DNA of 64,000 nt from Achromobacter piechaudii NBRC 102461 (GTDB lineage: Bacteria; Pseudomonadota; Gammaproteobacteria; Burkholderiales; Burkholderiaceae_B). The stretch spans positions 124,001-188,000 of the forward strand of contig NZ_BCTK01000006.1 of assembly GCF_001571245.1 (NCBI RefSeq), in the 5' to 3' direction. The translations under genes were made by a program, and so were the position numbers. Below are positions 33,624 to 41,900 of the stretch, in pieces (the first letter of the stretch is position 1; the number at the start of each line of letters is the position of its first letter). The notes beneath the pieces were generated by a model. That model searched no databases, was not told the origin of the DNA, and saw only the letters and a program-made list of their open reading frames with translations.

Positions 33624-34664
33624 CTACACCGTGGCGATCGGGGTGACCGGCGAACCGATCGCGTGCGGCAGGCGCAGCGGCGGCGCGGTCAGCATGAAGT
33701 GATGGCGGCCATTGGCGTGCAGGAAGTCCGCCAGATCCTTCAGATACCAAAGCTCGGCCAGCGGCAGGCCCAGCTTGAACAGGCAGTGGTGATGCAGCGG
33801 CAGCATGGCGCGCGGGCCGGTCTTTTCCCGCGCGGGGTACGCCTCGACCGCGTAGTTGTCGGCGCAGATCGCCGCGATGCCGCTGTCGGTGATCCATTGC
33901 AGCAAGGCCGCGTCGGTGCCGTCCAGCGCCGCGCCGTAGGTGTGCAGCACCTGCGGGTCCGGCGTGCCGTTCATGGCGACGACGGCCTCGGCGTAGCCGG
34001 TGCGCAGCACCAGCATGTCGCCGCGTTCGACCGTGATGCCGTCCGTGTCGATCACATGCATCAGCTCGGCATGGCCGATCAGCGTGCGGCCTGGGCCGTA
34101 GTGGCGGAACAGGTCCACCAGCACGCCGCGCCCCTGCATGCCTTTTTGCGCCAGGTTTTCCACGCCCAGCTTCAACGCGGCGGACGGGCCTCCCGTGCCG
34201 CAACCGCAGCCGGTGTGCTCGCCATCGGCCGGGCCGACCACATCCACGCCGGCCTCGAAGCCGTTGTAGTAGCGCAATTCAGGCGTGCCGTCGCCATCGG
34301 CGTCGAACAGCGCGCCTACGTGCGCCAACGCATCCCACTGCGTGGAATATTGCATCGACAGCAGCACCTGGTCGTCGCTCAACACGTCCAGCGCGTCGGG
34401 GTTGACGTTCTTGAGCGGGAAGTTCAGGTAGGGCGTGTCGGCCAGCCGCGTCGGGCTCAGTTGCGGCGGATGGCGGCGCGGGTTCAGCACGTTGCCCCCC
34501 GGCAGGTCCAGCGGCAACGACAGGCAGAACGTCTTGCCGGCGCGGATTTCGCGCGCGCCTTTCAAGACCTGTTCTTCGGTGATGAGGTTCAGGCGGCCAA
34601 GTTGGTCGTCGGGCCCGAAGTCGCCCCAGTTGGAGCCTTCGGGCCGATGTTTCCAGCGCTGCAT
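33624..34664 (-). CDS. Cyclase family protein (kynurenine formamidase-like)
   Basis: The product has 346 residues. The metal-binding cyclase family (PF04199) is recognised by the STQWDALAHVG segment, where a His-containing motif binds metal, plus YPAREKTGPRAMLPLHHHCLFKLGLPLAELWYL near the C-terminus. These enzymes hydrolyse formyl-amides or lactone-like bonds. It is the last gene of the pcaI operon, four bases after pcaD, so it may feed an aromatic- or lactone-derived intermediate into the route. The substrate is not known. Confidence 0.85.
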   Translation of the reverse strand: MQRWKHRPEGSNWGDFGPDDQLGRLNLITEEQVLKGAREIRAGKTFCLSLPLDLPGGNVLNPRRHPPQLSPTRLADTPYLNFPLKNVNPDALDVLSDDQVLLSMQYSTQWDALAHVGALFDADGDGTPELRYYNGFEAGVDVVGPADGEHTGCGCGTGGPSAALKLGVENLAQKGMQGRGVLVDLFRHYGPGRTLIGHAELMHVIDTDGITVERGDMLVLRTGYAEAVVAMNGTPDPQVLHTYGAALDGTDAALLQWITDSGIAAICADNYAVEAYPAREKTGPRAMLPLHHHCLFKLGLPLAELWYLKDLADFLHANGRHHFMLTAPPLRLPHAIGSPVTPIATV

Positions 34665-34668
34665 GCGG

Positions 34669-35448
34669 TTACTCCGTCAGGAAGTCGACGACCGCGCGGG
34701 TGAAGGCTTCCGGTTGCTCCCAGTTCGAGATGTGGGAGGTGTTCAGTTCGACATAGCGCGCGCCGGCAATGGCAGCGGCCAGCTCGCGGCCCTGGGCGGG
34801 CGTGGCGGCCAGATCGTGCGTGCTGCTGATGACGAGGGTGGGCGCGGTGATGGCGGCGACCTGTTCGCGGTAGTCGGCATCGCGCAGCGCGGCGCAGTTG
34901 GCCGAGTAGCCCGCGTCCGGCGTGCGGCGCAGCATGTCGATCAGCACTTGCGTCAGGCCCGGTTCGGCGGCGCGGTAGCCGTCGGTCAGCCAGCGTTCGA
35001 CCAGCGTGGGCGCCATCTTTTCCAGCGATTGCTCGGCAACGGCCGCGATGCGGGTGCTCCAGCCTTCCGCCGAGCCGATGCGCGCGGCGGTGTTGCACAG
35101 GATCAGCTTGCCGACGCGTTCCGGATGCGACAGCGCCAGCGCGATGCCGGTGGGGCCGCCCATCGACAGGCCGCAGAAATGCGCGCGTTCGATGTTCAGG
35201 TGCGCCAGCAGTTCGGCGACGTCGCCGGCCAGTTGCGCGAACGTGTATTCGCCGTCGGGAATCGACGACTTGCCATGGCCCCGGGTGTCGTAGCGCAGCA
35301 CGCGGAAGTGGCGGGTCAATTCAGGAATCTGCCGTGCCCACATGTCGGAGCAGGTGCCCAGCGAATTGGACAGCACCAGCACCGGCGCGTCGGCCGGGCC
35401 ATCGATGACGTAGAACAGCCGGGCGTGGCTGAGATCGGCGTAAGCCAT
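34669..35448 (-). CDS. pcaD: 3-oxoadipate enol-lactonase
   Basis: The product has 259 residues, an alpha/beta hydrolase with nucleophile Ser95 in GLSMGG, an acid (STHDLAATP region) and a late His (LNTSHISNWEQPEAF). It resembles PcaD, which opens 3-oxoadipate enol-lactone to 3-oxoadipate. The context supports this: muconolactone isomerase upstream makes that lactone and PcaIJ uses the product. Confidence 0.9.
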   Translation of the reverse strand: MAYADLSHARLFYVIDGPADAPVLVLSNSLGTCSDMWARQIPELTRHFRVLRYDTRGHGKSSIPDGEYTFAQLAGDVAELLAHLNIERAHFCGLSMGGPTGIALALSHPERVGKLILCNTAARIGSAEGWSTRIAAVAEQSLEKMAPTLVERWLTDGYRAAEPGLTQVLIDMLRRTPDAGYSANCAALRDADYREQVAAITAPTLVISSTHDLAATPAQGRELAAAIAGARYVELNTSHISNWEQPEAFTRAVVDFLTE

Positions 35449-35500
35449 GTGGGATTACCTCGGATGAAACGGCGGCCGCGCAAGGGCGGCCGCTGGGGGA

Positions 35501-35797
35501 TTACAGGTGGCAGGTGCCGTCGACGTAGGCTTTGCGCCAGCGCGTGATGGTCACGCGGTCGAACAGATTGGCCTGCGAGAACGGGTCGGCGTCGATGAAC
35601 TGCTGCGCGGCTTCGCGCGTGTCCAGGTCAACGATGTACAGGCCGCCGCCAGCGTCCTTGCCGTCGTCTTGCAGCTTGGCGCCGCACGCCAGCAGCAGCT
35701 GCTTGTTGGCGTCCAGGTATTCCAGATGCGCAGCGCGGTGCTGCTGGCGTACTTCCTGGTGGTTGGGCTTGTCGAAGGTTTCGATGATGTAGGGCAT
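35501..35797 (-). CDS. YciI-like protein
   Basis: The product has 98 residues with a dimeric ferredoxin-like YciI fold: HLEYLDANKQLLLACGAKL and DADPFSQANLFDRVTITRW. The family includes small enzymes and muconolactone-isomerase-like folds, with few known reactions. It lies 12 bases after catC in the pca operon, so it may help handle a lactone or chlorinated analogue. That is inference. Confidence 0.85.
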   Translation of the reverse strand: MPYIIETFDKPNHQEVRQQHRAAHLEYLDANKQLLLACGAKLQDDGKDAGGGLYIVDLDTREAAQQFIDADPFSQANLFDRVTITRWRKAYVDGTCHL

Positions 35798-35809
35798 GCA
35801 GTGCTCCTG

Positions 35810-36085
35810 TCAGATCGCCGAGGGGTGGCGCGCCAGCGCCGTGACGTTGATGTCCATGTACGGAAACAGCGGCAGAGAGGCCAGCAGCGTGTGCAGCTCG
35901 TCATTGCTTTCGACGTCGAAGATGCTGACGTTGGCGTAGCGGCCGACCACGCGCCACAGCTCTTTCCACTTGCCGTCGCGTTGCAGTTGCTGGGCCAGGG
36001 CCTTTTCGTCCGCCTTCAGCTTGTCGGCGCGTTCAGCCGGCATGTCGACGGGAAGATTGACTTGCATTTCAACCATGAACAGCAT
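35810..36085 (-). CDS. catC: Muconolactone delta-isomerase
   Basis: The product has 91 residues, the standard length. MLFMVEMQVNLP at the start and WRVVGRYANVSIFDVESNDELH, LPLFPYMDINVTALARHPSAI at the end are the CatC pattern. It converts muconolactone to 3-oxoadipate enol-lactone. It sits between pcaJ and the YciI gene. The catA and catB steps that make muconolactone are not in this window. Confidence 0.94.
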   Translation of the reverse strand: MLFMVEMQVNLPVDMPAERADKLKADEKALAQQLQRDGKWKELWRVVGRYANVSIFDVESNDELHTLLASLPLFPYMDINVTALARHPSAI

Positions 36086-36100
36086 GATGAGGACTCCTGA

Positions 36101-36745
36101 TTAGCGGGAAAATTTCAGCGGCAGGCCGGTCAGCGCCAGCAGCTCGTCGGCGGTGACGTCGCCGAATATGTCGGTCACGGTCACGCCATCGGCGCGGATG
36201 TCGAACACGGCTACGTCCGTATAGACGCGCGATACGCAGCGCACACCGGTCAGCGGATAGGTGCAGGCCTGGACCAGCTTGCTCTGGCCTTCACGCGTTT
36301 GCAGTTCCATCATCACGAAGACGTCTTTCGCGCCGATGGCCAGGTCCATCGCGCCGCCGACGGCGGGGATGGCGTCCGGCGCGCCGGTGTGCCAGTTGGC
36401 CAGGTCGCCGTGCTGCGAGACCTGGAACGCGCCCAGCACGCAGATGTCCAGATGGCCGCCGCGCATCATCGCGAACGAATCGGCGTGATGGAAGAACGAG
36501 CAGCCCGGCAGTTCGGTGACCGGCTGCTTGCCGGCGTTGATCAGGTCGTAGTCTTCTTCGCCCTTGGCCGGCGCGGGGCCCATGCCCAGCATGCCGTTTT
36601 CGGTATGCAGGATGACTTCGCGGTCAGCCGGCAGGTGGTTGGCCACCAGCGTGGGCAGGCCGATGCCCAGGTTGACGTAGGCGCCTTCAGGGATGTCCTG
36701 CGCGACGCGGGCGGCGATCTGGTCGCGGGTCAGTTTGGTGCTCAT
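36101..36745 (-). CDS. pcaJ: 3-oxoadipate CoA-transferase subunit B
   Basis: The product has 214 residues. The catalytic glutamate is Glu49 in HTENGMLGMG, the SENG-type signature of class I CoA-transferase B subunits. It moves CoA from succinyl-CoA to 3-oxoadipate. Its ATG overlaps the pcaI stop by 4 bp, tying the two subunits together. Related scoB or atoA subunits look similar; the adjacent catC and pcaD decide the name. Confidence 0.92.
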   Translation of the reverse strand: MSTKLTRDQIAARVAQDIPEGAYVNLGIGLPTLVANHLPADREVILHTENGMLGMGPAPAKGEEDYDLINAGKQPVTELPGCSFFHHADSFAMMRGGHLDICVLGAFQVSQHGDLANWHTGAPDAIPAVGGAMDLAIGAKDVFVMMELQTREGQSKLVQACTYPLTGVRCVSRVYTDVAVFDIRADGVTVTDIFGDVTADELLALTGLPLKFSR

Positions 36746-37422
36746 TGCTGCTCCTTGGCGGCGTCGATCTGCACGACGCGCTTCACGAAGATGCCGGGGG
36801 TGACGACGGTTTCGGGGTCCAGCGCGCCCAGTTCAACCACTTCGCGCACCTGCGCCACGGCCACGCGCGCGGCGCTTGCCATGATGGGGCCGAAGTTGCG
36901 GGCGGTCTTGCGGTAGACCAGGTTGCCCCAGCGGTCGCCGCGCTCTGCCTTGATCAGCGCGTAGTCCGCGTGCAGCGGATATTCCAGCACGTAGTGACGG
37001 CCGTTGATCTCGCGCACTTCCTTGCCATCGGCCAGCGGGGTGCCGTAGCCGGTGGGCGAGAAGAACGCGCCGATGCCGGCGCCGGCGGCGCGGATGCGCT
37101 CGGCCAGGTTGCCTTGGGGCACCAGTTCAAGTTCGATCTTGCCGCTGCGGTACAGGCCGTCGAAGATCTGCGAATCCACTTGGCGCGGAAACGAGCAGAT
37201 GATCTTGCGCACGCGGTTGGCGCCCAGCAGGGCGGCCAGGCCGGTGGTGCCGTTACCGGCGTTGTTGTTGATGATGACCAGGTCTTTCGCGCCCTGTTCG
37301 AGCAGGGCGTCGATCAATTCCATGGGCTGGCCGGCGGTGCCGAAGCCGCCGATCATGACGGTGGCGCCGTCGGGTACGTCCGCCAGGGCGGCCGCCGCGC
37401 TTGCAACAAGCTTAGAGATCAT
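36742..37422 (-). CDS. pcaI: 3-oxoadipate CoA-transferase subunit A
   Basis: The product has 226 residues. The glycine-rich GGFGTAGQP at 25-33 and the NNAGNGTTGLAALL segment are typical of A subunits. It is the first gene of the minus-strand operon pcaI-pcaJ-catC-yciI-pcaD-cyclase. It is divergent from an IclR regulator, with two identical-type palindromes in the 194-bp gap. Confidence 0.92.
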   Translation of the reverse strand: MISKLVASAAAALADVPDGATVMIGGFGTAGQPMELIDALLEQGAKDLVIINNNAGNGTTGLAALLGANRVRKIICSFPRQVDSQIFDGLYRSGKIELELVPQGNLAERIRAAGAGIGAFFSPTGYGTPLADGKEVREINGRHYVLEYPLHADYALIKAERGDRWGNLVYRKTARNFGPIMASAARVAVAQVREVVELGALDPETVVTPGIFVKRVVQIDAAKEQQ

Positions 37423-37454
37423 GATGTTCGCTCATAGGTGGCGTGTCATAATTT

Positions 37455-37488
37455 GTTCTTCCTTAGAACTTTCGTTCTTGTGGAGAAC
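37455..37488. promoter_or_regulatory. Twin IclR-type (PcaR/PcaU-like) operators
   Basis: Two 15-bp palindromes, each GTTCT-N5-AGAAC, at 37455-37469 and 37474-37488, with centres 19 bp apart. They lie between pcaI and the divergent regulator. The arms are perfect in both. A near-copy occurs at 41784-41798. Confidence 0.72.
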
Positions 37489-37616
37489 ATCGTTTCATGG
37501 GGACCGTACAGCGTCAAGGCAAGCCGGCGCATGACGGTCCTCCATCGTTTGGCGTTGCCCGCAATGGCAACGAACGGCTCGCCAGCGGCGAGCTTTTTAC
37601 TCTTGGGACCATACGG

Positions 37617-38399
37617 ATGGCCGAGCAAGATCCTCAACAGCCCAGCGACAGCTACGTGCAATCCTTCGCGCGCGGCCTGTCGGTAATCCGGGCCTTCGGC
37701 CCCGGCCGTTCGCAGATGACGCTGTCCGAAGTCGCCGCCGTCACGGGCCTGACCCGAGCCGGTGCGCGCCGCATCCTGCTGACGCTTGAGCACCTGGGTT
37801 ACGTCACGGCGTTCGACCGCAAGTTCTCGCTGACCCCGCGCATCCTGGAACTGGGCTACGCCTACCTGTCCGGCACGCCGCTGTGGAACCTGGCGTTGCC
37901 GTACATGGAAGAGGTGGCCGAGCAGACGCGCGAATCGTGTTCGGTGTCGGTGCTGGAAGGCGCCGACATCGTCTACATCCTGCGCCTGTCCACGCACAAG
38001 GTGATGACCATCAACCTGGCCGTGGGCAGCCGGCTGCCGGCGTGGGTGACGTCGATGGGCCGCGTGCTGCTGGCGGGCCTGCCCGAACCCGAACTGGACC
38101 GCGTGCTGGCGATGAGCCAGATCCAGGCGTACACGCCCCAGACGGTCACCGACATCGCCGAACTCAAGCGCCTGCTGGCCGGCGTGCGCGCCGATGGCTA
38201 CGCCTGCGTGGCGCAGGAACTGGAGCCGGGCTTGCAGTCGGTCGCGGTGCCCATCGTGGACCGCAGCGGCCGCGTGATCGCCGCGATGAACGTCAGCGGG
38301 CAATCCAACCGTTTCACGCGCGAGGCCATGCTGGAGGCCTTTCTTCCACCGTTGCGCCACGCCGCCGACCAGATCAACCACGCGCTGCTGCGCCGCTAG
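37617..38399 (+). CDS. IclR-family regulator of the beta-ketoadipate genes
   Basis: The product is 260 residues from the ATG at 37617; an in-frame ATG 40 codons earlier would run across a region with no regulator homology. The winged helix (FARGLSVIRAFGP, SEVAAVTGLTRAGARRILLTLEHLGYV) and effector domain (VGSRLPAWVTSMGRVLLAGL) are close to the PcaR/PcaU/CatR-type IclR branch. It likely senses a pathway acid such as 3-oxoadipate. It stands between the pca operon (divergent) and an SDR (convergent). Confidence 0.92.
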   Translation: MAEQDPQQPSDSYVQSFARGLSVIRAFGPGRSQMTLSEVAAVTGLTRAGARRILLTLEHLGYVTAFDRKFSLTPRILELGYAYLSGTPLWNLALPYMEEVAEQTRESCSVSVLEGADIVYILRLSTHKVMTINLAVGSRLPAWVTSMGRVLLAGLPEPELDRVLAMSQIQAYTPQTVTDIAELKRLLAGVRADGYACVAQELEPGLQSVAVPIVDRSGRVIAAMNVSGQSNRFTREAMLEAFLPPLRHAADQINHALLRR

Positions 38400-38445
38400 A
38401 AGCGGCGGGCAGGCGGGCAGGTCGAGCCGGGCGGTCATTGCGCGC

Positions 38446-39174
38446 TCAGATGGGGGCGACGCCCAGCGTCGTGCCGCCGCACACGTACAGCATCTGGCCC
38501 GTCACGAAGCCGTTGTCGGGCGACAGGAAGAACATGGCGGCGCGCGCCACGTCTTCCGGCGTGCCCAGCCGCTTGACGACGATGCTGTTGATGATGCGTT
38601 CGGTTTGCGGCGCGCCGGCCGGATTGCTCTTGGTGAACAGATCGGTGGCGATCGGGCCGGGCCCGATGGCGTTGACGGTGATGCCGTCGCCGCCCAGCTC
38701 CATGGCCAGCGTGCGGGTCAGCCCCACCAGCCCGGCCTTGGTGGCCGAATAGACCACGCGTTCGGGCTTGCCCAGCGCCGCGCGCGAAGACATGTTCACG
38801 ATGCGGCCGAAGCCGGCTTCGCGCATGGCGGGCAGCGCGGCCTGCACCAGGATCAGCGCGGTGCGCAGATGCAGGTTCACCACATAGTCCAGATCGGCCA
38901 GGGTGGCCGTGTCGGCCGTGCCCGGGCGCGTTGCGCCGGCGTTGTTGACCAGGCCCACGATGTTGTAGGCGCTGGTGACTTCGGCGGCGACTTCCTTGGT
39001 GCGCGCTTCATCGGTCAGATCGGCCTGATACGAGACCAGACCCGCTGGCGGATTCTCGGGCAGGCGGTAGTCGATGTTGACCACCTTGTGGCCGGCCTCC
39101 AGCAGCATGCGGATGATGGCGGCGCCTATGCCGGCGCTGCCGCCAGTGACGAGATACGCAGTCGGTTTGCTCAT
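38446..39174 (-). CDS. SDR-family oxidoreductase in the AtoE group
   Basis: The product is 242 residues from the ATG at 39174; a start seven codons earlier is possible. TGGSAGIG nucleotide loop, NNAGATRPG, catalytic Ser in NMSSRAAL and YSATK are all present. It resembles 3-hydroxyacyl or 2,3-dihydro-diol type dehydrogenases. It follows the AtoE-type transporter by 36 bases on the same strand, so a shared transcript is likely. Confidence 0.9.
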   Translation of the reverse strand: MSKPTAYLVTGGSAGIGAAIIRMLLEAGHKVVNIDYRLPENPPAGLVSYQADLTDEARTKEVAAEVTSAYNIVGLVNNAGATRPGTADTATLADLDYVVNLHLRTALILVQAALPAMREAGFGRIVNMSSRAALGKPERVVYSATKAGLVGLTRTLAMELGGDGITVNAIGPGPIATDLFTKSNPAGAPQTERIINSIVVKRLGTPEDVARAAMFFLSPDNGFVTGQMLYVCGGTTLGVAPI

Positions 39175-39210
39175 ATCGGTTTCCAGTCTGTTCAATGAAA
39201 GCGCTAGCGA

Positions 39211-40551
39211 TCAGTGCGTCGCGTAGCCCCAGGCCAGCACTGCGGTGATGTGGATCACGCCCACCCACAGCATCATGATGACGGTGTAGCCCATCACGTC
39301 GCGCAGCTTGAGCTTGGACAGGGCCAGCGCCGGCAGGATCCAGAAGGGCTGCACCAGGTCGTTCCAGGCATTGCCCAGCATGACAGCCATCGTCGTCTGG
39401 TTCATGGCGCTGCCGATTTCCTTGGCGGCGTCGATCATGAACGGACCCTGGATCACCCAGTGGCCGCCAGCGGAGGGCGCGAAGAAGTTGATGAAGAACG
39501 AGCTGATCAGGCCCCAGAACGGCAGCGTGGCCGGCGTGGCGAAATCAACGAACACCTGCGAGATCGACGTCACGAGGCCCGAGGCGGCCATGATGGCCAT
39601 GATGCCGGCGTAGAACGGGTATTGCAGGATGATCCCGGAAATCGTCTTGATGCCTTCGGTCAGCTTGGCCACGTAGGCGGCCGGCGTGCCCAGCAGGATG
39701 ATGCCCAGGAACAGGATGATGAAGTTGATCAGGTTCAGGTCCAGCGAGCCGCCGTCCATGAAGTGGAACGTGACGTAGGCGATGCCCAGCGCGCCGATCA
39801 GCAGGCTCAGGATGCGGCTGTTGTTCAGCTTCGAGGCGATGGTGCCCTTTTCCAGCATGTCTTCGACGGCGTTGGACGCGTTGGCGTCGCGGTCGATGGC
39901 CGGGTCCACTTCGACGATCTTCTCGCCCTTCTTGGGGTGCAGCCAGGCGTTGAGCAGCGGCAGCGTGATGATGATGACCAGGCTGGTGATCAGCATGGGC
40001 ACCGAGAAGATGGTTTCCGACAGCGGGATGGTGCCCATCTGCTTGGCGGTGGGGTGGCCGGGGGTGGCGACCAGCACCGGGATGCTGGCGGACAGGCCCA
40101 GGCCGTACATGGTGAAGCCGCTATAGGCCGCCGCGATGATCAGCGGGTAGTGCACGCCCTTGACCTTGAGCGCCAGCTTCTTGGCGACGATGCCGCCGAT
40201 GACCAGGCCGAAGCCCCAGTTCAGGTAGCTGCCCACGCCGCCCACCAGCGTGGCGACGATGATGGCGGTGTGCGGCTTGTGCACGTGGCTGACGATGCGG
40301 TTCAACAGGCGATCGGTCAGCGGCGCGGTGGCCAGCACGTAGCCCATGGCCAGGATCACGGCCATCTGGGTCGTGAACGCCAGAAGGCTCCAGAAGCCCT
40401 TGCCCCAGGCGCGGGTGACGTCGCCAAGGCTCTGGCCTTCGATGCCCATGGCCAGCAGCACGGTGAGCAGGGTCAGCGCGATCGCGAAGACAAAGGGATC
40501 GGGCAGATACTTGCGCATCAGCTCGGTAAAGAATGAAGCGAGTTTATTCAT
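39211..40551 (-). CDS. atoE: AtoE-type short-chain fatty acid transporter
   Basis: The product has 446 residues with about twelve to thirteen membrane helices. Family signatures are NWGFGLVIGGIVAKKLA near 110, SGFTMYGLGLSASIPVLVATPGHP, and FFINFFAPSAGGHWVIQGPFMIDAA near the C-terminus. It probably takes up acetoacetate, 3-hydroxybutyrate or other short acids across the inner membrane. It lies between a hydroxyacyl-CoA dehydrogenase gene (180 bp upstream) and an SDR. Confidence 0.92.
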   Translation of the reverse strand: MNKLASFFTELMRKYLPDPFVFAIALTLLTVLLAMGIEGQSLGDVTRAWGKGFWSLLAFTTQMAVILAMGYVLATAPLTDRLLNRIVSHVHKPHTAIIVATLVGGVGSYLNWGFGLVIGGIVAKKLALKVKGVHYPLIIAAAYSGFTMYGLGLSASIPVLVATPGHPTAKQMGTIPLSETIFSVPMLITSLVIIITLPLLNAWLHPKKGEKIVEVDPAIDRDANASNAVEDMLEKGTIASKLNNSRILSLLIGALGIAYVTFHFMDGGSLDLNLINFIILFLGIILLGTPAAYVAKLTEGIKTISGIILQYPFYAGIMAIMAASGLVTSISQVFVDFATPATLPFWGLISSFFINFFAPSAGGHWVIQGPFMIDAAKEIGSAMNQTTMAVMLGNAWNDLVQPFWILPALALSKLKLRDVMGYTVIMMLWVGVIHITAVLAWGYATH

Positions 40552-40731
40552 GGTGCCTCCAACAACTCCGTAGGCGGGTTCTCTGGTGTCTGGACCCGCG
40601 CGCCATCGGGTGGCGATGCGCGCGCGGGATCGACGATTGGTTTTCTTTGTGTGGCGGGGCGCGTGGCCCGATGGCGCGATGGGGGGAAGCCCTCGCGCCT
40701 TATCTGTTGTGGAATTGGGGTGGAAACGCCG

Positions 40732-41667
40732 TCAGGAGTCGTCGGCCTTGCTGTTCAGCCATGCCGTCAATTCGCCCAGCGCCGCGCTTTTCTCGCGCAG
40801 CACGCGTTCGCGGCGCTCGGGGCTCCAGGTATAGAAACCCTGGCCGCTCTTGGCGCCGATCTGGCCGCTGTCGACCTTGCTTTTGAGCAGGTCCGACGGC
40901 TCGGTGCGGTTTTCGAGATCTTTGTAGAGGTAGCTGGCGATCGCGTAGTGCACGTCGATGCCGTTCATATCGCGCTGTTCCAGCGGGCCGGACAGCGCCA
41001 GCCGGATGCCCAGGCTCCACTTGACCACTTCGTCGATGTCTTCGGCGCTGGCCACGCCCTTTTCCAACAGCGAAATGGCCTCGCGCGCCAGCGCGTGCTG
41101 GATGCGATTGGCGATGAAGCCGGGGATGTCCTGGCGCACCAGCACCGGCCGCTTGCCGGCAAAGCGCAAGGTCGCCATGACCTGCGCGACGGTGGCTTCG
41201 GAGGTCTCGTCGTTGCGCACCACTTCCACCAGTGGAATGACGTCGGCGGGCGTGAAGAAGTGGGTGCCCACGAAGCGGTCGCGGCGCGCGACGGCGCTGG
41301 CGATGGCATTGATGGACAGGCCCGAGGTGTTGGTGGCGAAGAGGGTATGCGCGGGGCACAGCGCGTCAAGCTGGGCGAAAAGGCCGCGCTTGAGTTCCAG
41401 GTTTTCGGGCACGGCCTCGATGACCAGTTCACTGGTCGAGGCCGCTTGCAGGCTGGCGTCCATGCGGATGCGCGCAAGGGATTCCTGCACCTGGTCGGGG
41501 GCGTAGACGTTCAGCTGGCGGTCGATGACGGCGCGCGCGCGGTCCAGCGCGCCGGGCATCGGATCGATCAGGACGATGTTCAGTCCCTTCGAGGCGAACA
41601 GGGCCGCGATGCCGCTGCCCATGGCGCCTGCGCCGATGACGGCGAGATTCTTGAGGGGAGTATCCAT
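40732..41667 (-). CDS. 3-hydroxyacyl-CoA dehydrogenase (3-hydroxybutyryl-CoA type)
   Basis: The product has 311 residues. The NAD-binding GAGAMGSG is at 12-19. The catalytic His is in VGTHFFTPADVIPLVEVV, and the C-terminal domain has IPGFIANRIQHALAREAISLL. It oxidises a short 3-hydroxyacyl-CoA. It leads the group with the AtoE transporter and SDR. Its promoter carries a GTTCT-N5-CGAAC box like the pca operators, which puts it in the same regulon by inference. Confidence 0.92.
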   Translation of the reverse strand: MDTPLKNLAVIGAGAMGSGIAALFASKGLNIVLIDPMPGALDRARAVIDRQLNVYAPDQVQESLARIRMDASLQAASTSELVIEAVPENLELKRGLFAQLDALCPAHTLFATNTSGLSINAIASAVARRDRFVGTHFFTPADVIPLVEVVRNDETSEATVAQVMATLRFAGKRPVLVRQDIPGFIANRIQHALAREAISLLEKGVASAEDIDEVVKWSLGIRLALSGPLEQRDMNGIDVHYAIASYLYKDLENRTEPSDLLKSKVDSGQIGAKSGQGFYTWSPERRERVLREKSAALGELTAWLNSKADDS

Positions 41668-41783
41668 GACAGTTCGCTTGGTGCTTGCAGCCGGGCGTTG
41701 CAGGCAGGCACGCGGGGAACCAGGGTGATCTCTGTCTCGTCCTCGGGTGCCTTCCTGTGCGGCGCGGCCAGAAAGATCTTTTT

Positions 41784-41817
41784 GTTCTATATACGAACAT
41801 TTGTGCGTGTATAGAAT
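41784..41817. promoter_or_regulatory. Third PcaR-like operator, upstream of the hydroxyacyl-CoA dehydrogenase
   Basis: GTTCT-ATATA-CGAAC at 41784-41798 differs by one base from the palindromes at 37455-37488. A degenerate copy, GTGCG-TGTAT-AGAAT, lies at 41803-41817, again exactly 19 bp centre to centre. Confidence 0.6.
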
Positions 41818-41900
41818 TTCTGTCAGGGATAGTACTAAAAGTTGCCAGGGGTGGACAAACGGCGCTTCTGCGGTGTTCGGCAGGTGGACGCTGCCGCCAC

